Source: Prevotella sp. (GTDB lineage Bacteria; Bacteroidota; Bacteroidia; Bacteroidales; Bacteroidaceae). Taken from it: DNA of 55,502 nt. Below the pieces are notes generated by a model. That model was not told where the DNA came from, did no database searches, and worked only from the letters and a program-made list of their open reading frames with translations. This document shows positions 52,194 through 55,502 of this stretch, in pieces. Each line of letters begins with the position of its first letter. Within the stretch, counting starts at the first letter, position 1. Location of the stretch: NCBI GenBank assembly GCA_024697645.1, contig JAILFH010000094.1, positions 1 to 55,502 on the forward strand, in the 5' to 3' direction. The translations under genes were made by a program, and so were the position numbers.

Positions 52194-55166
52194 TTATTTC
52201 ACAATCACTTTGCTAACAGTTGTCTTACCATTGGCATCTGTGGTACGAAGTATGTTCAAACCACGCTCCAAATGCGACTTTTGACGACCGTCAATACCAA
52301 AGACAGCCTGTTTACCTATAGTCGTAGTCTCACTGATACCCTTGATGGCTGAAGGAATCTCTTCGCTCTCATAGAACAGACGGAAGTTATCTACCTTGAA
52401 CCAGCCATGTCCAGTAGAGGTGTCAGATATACCATCAGGACCAACATTGCTTGTGCGGAAACCAATAACCGCAGTTCCTTCCTCACTTACACCGAAGCGA
52501 ACTTCCATAGGACGCAGAGTGTGAGTAAAAGGATCATCTGCCGTGCAAGTATAGCCTGCATAAGTAAGTTTCTTCAGGTCACAGTCGTGCTCCTCATCAA
52601 ATGTCTTAGCAGCCATTGCATCGGTAGGCAGGTTAACGGCATGGTCTTCCTCCGTACCAAACATCTCAACATAGTCGTTGGCGAAAATGCGCTGTGTAGT
52701 CAGACAGTTTCCTGCCCACTGATACTCAACCATCACATTGGCTGAGAGGACATAAGTGCCTGCTGGCAGACCTGTAATGGTCTGAGAAAGTTCAACCTCA
52801 GGAATATTTCCATTCCAGATTCCCCAAAGATGAGAACCTTCCACATACTGAACGGTGACAGGATTACCATCTTCGTCATAAACACCATAACCACTGATGT
52901 CATCACCATTGTTAATAGCACACCATCCTAGTGAAGGTGCTGTAATCTGCTGTTCTCCATTTAGATAGAGATTCCAACCTGCAGGAGGATTCTCTGAACC
53001 ACTCGATTCACGGTTATTCTGAGCAGACAGATCCTCAAAGCCTGGATTCTTAATGATGTCAGTTACGTCTACGCCTACTGCGACGCCGCCCATCTTCAAC
53101 TCCTGGAATGCATCATCAAGAGCCTTAATCATTGCATTGACTTCATCGGCATTTGCTTCACCTACGTCATACATATCCTGTGCTTCCATGATGACTGCAT
53201 AGAAATCGTCTGCACCCTCGTAGAACTGATATTCCTCATAGTTCTCGTAGGCTTGCTCAATGGCCTCGGCCAACTTATTGTAAACATCAATAGAGGCTTT
53301 CACTTCAGGATAAATGTCACGCAATGATTTAATAGCAGCCACTATCTCTTCAGCAGAACTGTTTTGATCGCACTTGGTGCTAGCAAGCAGAGCCTCTACT
53401 TTATTGTAAATAGTCAACTCCATCTGGTTATTGAGTGAGTTGTCAAGAGCATCATAGAAATGCTGATAGATGGCAAGTGCATCATCCTGAACATAACCTA
53501 AACTCTGAACACGGAAGTTATCAACCTTAAACCAGCCATCACCACCTGCACCATTCGAACTTGTACGGTTAGCAGCGGCAATATTACCATCAGTGCGTAA
53601 TCCGAATGTCAGTGAACCATCAAATACAAAGGCACGAACAGACATTTCCTGCAATTCAGTATCGGTAGTTGGCTCTACCAATCCTTCGAATGCGTATGCT
53701 TCGCTCTGATCGAGTTCGTTAAGATTGTAGTCCCCTTCTGCTGAGAAATACTTCGCATTGAGGTTACCAAAGATACGCTGTGTAGTACGACGTGAACCAT
53801 TACCATTGGCTCCAACCATCATTGCAGCCTGCACAAGATAAGTTCCAGTTTCCAGATTCTCGAGTGTCTGAGAGAGTTCAATCGTAGGAATGCCAGAGTT
53901 CCAGATACCATAAATCAAATTTCCATCCTTGGCACCTGTACCATCACCATTGATACCTGCCCAAGCATTAAGGCCTGCAGCACGGACTTCATCCTCTGTC
54001 ACGACCTGGGTACCATTCACATAAAGATTCCATCCCGTGGGAGCAGCCGCAACTCCTGTTGTCGTATTGCCGTTTTGTGAAGAAAGATCTTCAAAACTCA
54101 TGTTCTGTCCCATGCGGGTAAGATCTCCCTGGCCCATATCGTGGCGAGTCTGGGCTGCAGCAAGTGCTTCTTGAGCAGCAGTTAGTTCTTCTACAGTATT
54201 CTTTGTATTAAATGCTACAATAGCAGCATCAACTGCAGCCTGTAAGTCTGCATCGGGTTCTGAGGCTAATGTCTGCTGTGCCTGAAGAATTTGTTCATAA
54301 AGACTCTGCTTAGCCTGAAGGATTGCCTTGGCTGCCGCCAAATCTTCATCACTTAACTCATCCTGATTATAATAAACTAAAGCAGCATCGAGACCACCTT
54401 GGAAACCGGGTTTGAAAGTATCATCGGTAAGATTAGCGATGGTCTTCTCCAAATTCTGCAATACAGAGTACAATTCAAGTTTGTTCTTGAAGGCAGGTAA
54501 TTCATCGGGATTAGCAAATGCCCAAAGTTCAGAACTGCGATCGAGAGGAATACAACGTCCTTCTTCATCAAGTTTCAGATATCTCTCACCAGCATCATCT
54601 GTCTCATATTCGACTCCACCATAAACATCGGGGAACCAACCACAAGAAGACTCTGAAATAACTAGATATTGACCTCCAGCATTCAGATGAAGGCAGATTC
54701 CTTCTACACCAGGATTACCATGATTACCTGCTGCACGCAAGCGATAAAAGCCGTCACTTCCTGCATCCTCAACCTTGAAATAGGCAGGAGCCCCCAAACG
54801 AGCATTAAGATTGTCATTGGCTGGTTCATGGAAACCCATATACTTAGTTGACTCTTCAGTATAAGTTTCACCATCTTCTTCCCAAGTAGTAGTCTCTACA
54901 ACTGAAAAATACCATTCACCATCAGCCGTTTTATGAGCAGTAAATGCATTATTGGCAAAATTAGATTCTGCATAAGGCAATAAGTAATAAGCGCCATCCC
55001 AACTTGTACGAGCAAAATAATTGTTCGGGTTCACATAACTTACAAGCACGTACTTTTCCCCATCAGTTAGAGTTTTTCCAACTTTTGGGAAATCTACTGC
55101 ATGTACTGAACTTGTTACCAATAACATGACAAGTAACAATAATTGTTTTAGGTAGATTTTCTTCAT
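52194..55166 (-). CDS. large secreted protein with duplicated domain and sorting tail
   Basis: A 990-aa exported protein, signal peptide ending SSVHA. Residues about 25-230 form an N-terminal beta-rich module. About 230-345 is helical, with Ala/Gln/Glu repeats like FIVAR or bundled linkers. Two homologous modules follow: about 352-560 (MSFEDLSSQNGN, PTGWNLYVNG, IYGIWNSGIPTIELSQT, TTQRIFGN) and about 708-925 (PGFEDLSAQNN, PAGWNLYLNG, LWGIWNGNIPEVELSQT, TTQRIFAN), joined by another helical spacer. The C-terminus is a type IX-like tail (AVFGIDGRQKSHLERGLNIL..SKVIVK). No catalytic motif was recognised; the modules look carbohydrate-binding or adhesive. Confidence 0.75.
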   Translation of the reverse strand: MKKIYLKQLLLLVMLLVTSSVHAVDFPKVGKTLTDGEKYVLVSYVNPNNYFARTSWDGAYYLLPYAESNFANNAFTAHKTADGEWYFSVVETTTWEEDGETYTEESTKYMGFHEPANDNLNARLGAPAYFKVEDAGSDGFYRLRAAGNHGNPGVEGICLHLNAGGQYLVISESSCGWFPDVYGGVEYETDDAGERYLKLDEEGRCIPLDRSSELWAFANPDELPAFKNKLELYSVLQNLEKTIANLTDDTFKPGFQGGLDAALVYYNQDELSDEDLAAAKAILQAKQSLYEQILQAQQTLASEPDADLQAAVDAAIVAFNTKNTVEELTAAQEALAAAQTRHDMGQGDLTRMGQNMSFEDLSSQNGNTTTGVAAAPTGWNLYVNGTQVVTEDEVRAAGLNAWAGINGDGTGAKDGNLIYGIWNSGIPTIELSQTLENLETGTYLVQAAMMVGANGNGSRRTTQRIFGNLNAKYFSAEGDYNLNELDQSEAYAFEGLVEPTTDTELQEMSVRAFVFDGSLTFGLRTDGNIAAANRTSSNGAGGDGWFKVDNFRVQSLGYVQDDALAIYQHFYDALDNSLNNQMELTIYNKVEALLASTKCDQNSSAEEIVAAIKSLRDIYPEVKASIDVYNKLAEAIEQAYENYEEYQFYEGADDFYAVIMEAQDMYDVGEANADEVNAMIKALDDAFQELKMGGVAVGVDVTDIIKNPGFEDLSAQNNRESSGSENPPAGWNLYLNGEQQITAPSLGWCAINNGDDISGYGVYDEDGNPVTVQYVEGSHLWGIWNGNIPEVELSQTITGLPAGTYVLSANVMVEYQWAGNCLTTQRIFANDYVEMFGTEEDHAVNLPTDAMAAKTFDEEHDCDLKKLTYAGYTCTADDPFTHTLRPMEVRFGVSEEGTAVIGFRTSNVGPDGISDTSTGHGWFKVDNFRLFYESEEIPSAIKGISETTTIGKQAVFGIDGRQKSHLERGLNILRTTDANGKTTVSKVIVK

Positions 55167-55205
55167 ACATTTAATTTTTGGTTAGTAATAAAAGGAAATA
55201 TAATG

Positions 55206-55213
55206 CAAAATTA
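55206..55213 (-). promoter_or_regulatory. -7 box of the 990-aa protein gene
   Basis: TAATTTTG on the minus strand followed by CATTAT, with TTTG 21 bp upstream (55238-55235); leader about 35 nt. Confidence 0.6.
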
Positions 55214-55370
55214 CTATTTTTTTACAGAAAATAACAAATATCTACAGTTAAATAATTTTAAACAAGTTAGTGACAAACAACTTTGTCAATGAGGAAAAGA
55301 TGCTTTCCAATACTATTATCCAATAAAAATATTAAGATATACCCAAAAAAATCTACTCCAAATAAGGACA

Positions 55371-55410
55371 TAAAAAAGCCTCGCGCATCCTGTATTGAGG
55401 ACACGCGAGG
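55371..55410 (-). terminator. rRNA operon terminator
   Basis: On the minus strand CCTCGCG-TG-TCCT-CAATAC-AGGA-TG-CGCGAGG followed by CTTTTTT. A second T run (55427-55422) lies right behind the 5S gene. Confidence 0.85.
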
Positions 55411-55427
55411 ACTCGCTTTCGAAAAAA

Positions 55428-55502
55428 GGCAGCTACCTACTCTCCCACATTGCATTGCAGTACCATCGGCGCAAGCGGGCTTAACTTCTCTGTTCGGAAT
55501 GG
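55428..55502 (-). rRNA. rrf: 5S ribosomal RNA, 3' part
   Basis: The minus strand reads CCATTCCGAACAGAGAAGTT then AAGCCCGC..CGCCGATGGTACTG and GTGGGAGAGTAGGTAGCTGCC, the conserved core and 3' end of 5S rRNA. The 5' part is outside the window, so an rRNA operon lies just beyond base 55502. Confidence 0.95.

Noticed and set aside
55267..55455. 62-aa minus-strand frame
   Set aside because: It overlaps the 5S rRNA 3' end and its terminator hairpin.

Overview
The window is chromosomal DNA from a member of the Bacteroidales, most likely a Prevotella-like organism (Prevotella/Segatella group). The evidence is: almost every gene start is preceded by the Bacteroidota -7 promoter box TAnnTTTG, usually written TATCTTTGCA or TACCTTTGCA; two large secreted proteins end in the Lys-rich sorting-type tails typical of that group; there are Bacteroidota-specific families (DUF5686, DUF4348-like, porin O/P, AlgE-like barrel, DUF5675); and the gaps between genes are full of short palindromic and degenerate repeats. 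The window opens inside a P-loop gene and closes inside a 5S rRNA gene.

Layout. 1-2180: end of a DUF3987-type P-loop protein and a DUF5675 protein whose domain is split by in-frame repeat DNA. 2753-4348: secreted GH43 glycosidase. 4499-4786: small zinc-ribbon protein. 5554-9131: nucleotidyltransferase, ATP-grasp enzyme, CDP-alcohol phosphotransferase and HAD phosphatase, followed by a DUF5686 outer-membrane protein (9364-11955). This looks like a small pathway for a phospho-alcohol or lipid head group. 12495-15184 (minus): lipoprotein, murB and a PhnP-like metallo-hydrolase. 15496-21568 (plus): pheS, PagL-like lipid A deacylase, rlmD, phosphohexomutase. 21931-25179 (minus): tRNA-Cys, FeoB-associated small membrane protein, glyA, and pyrI/pyrB. 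25295-27610: class A penicillin-binding protein. 28037-36820 (minus): a 61-aa acidic peptide, a 1435-aa sialidase, an AlgE-like barrel, a STAS protein and a SpoIIE phosphatase/HATPase sensor; this block lies between two paralogous arrays of 22-bp repeats. 37518-41190 (minus): His-rich membrane protein, membrane pyrophosphatase, porin. 41296-48242: HI0933-family flavoprotein, FucI-like protein, msrA (plus), rpsP, TRIC channel, D-2-hydroxyacid dehydrogenase, rarA. 48812-52087 (plus): five-gene operon (acidic-tail protein, nitroreductase, methyltransferase, yaaA, zinc ribbon). 52194-55166 (minus): 990-aa secreted protein. 55428-55502: 5S rRNA, 3' part.

Most genes are housekeeping or cell-surface functions. 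The least explained material is: two homologous arrays of 22-bp phased repeats at 27650-27848 and 37141-37338, aligned unit for unit, on either side of the sialidase/partner-switch block; a dispersed repeat that carries a complete promoter and drives both the murB operon and rarA, with an exact 51-bp second copy behind rarA; two genes that carry intergenic-type repeat DNA in frame inside conserved domains; a CDP-alcohol phosphotransferase with its last active-site Asp shifted by one residue; and a small acidic peptide gene behind the sialidase. All functions are inferred from sequence by eye; no database search was possible.
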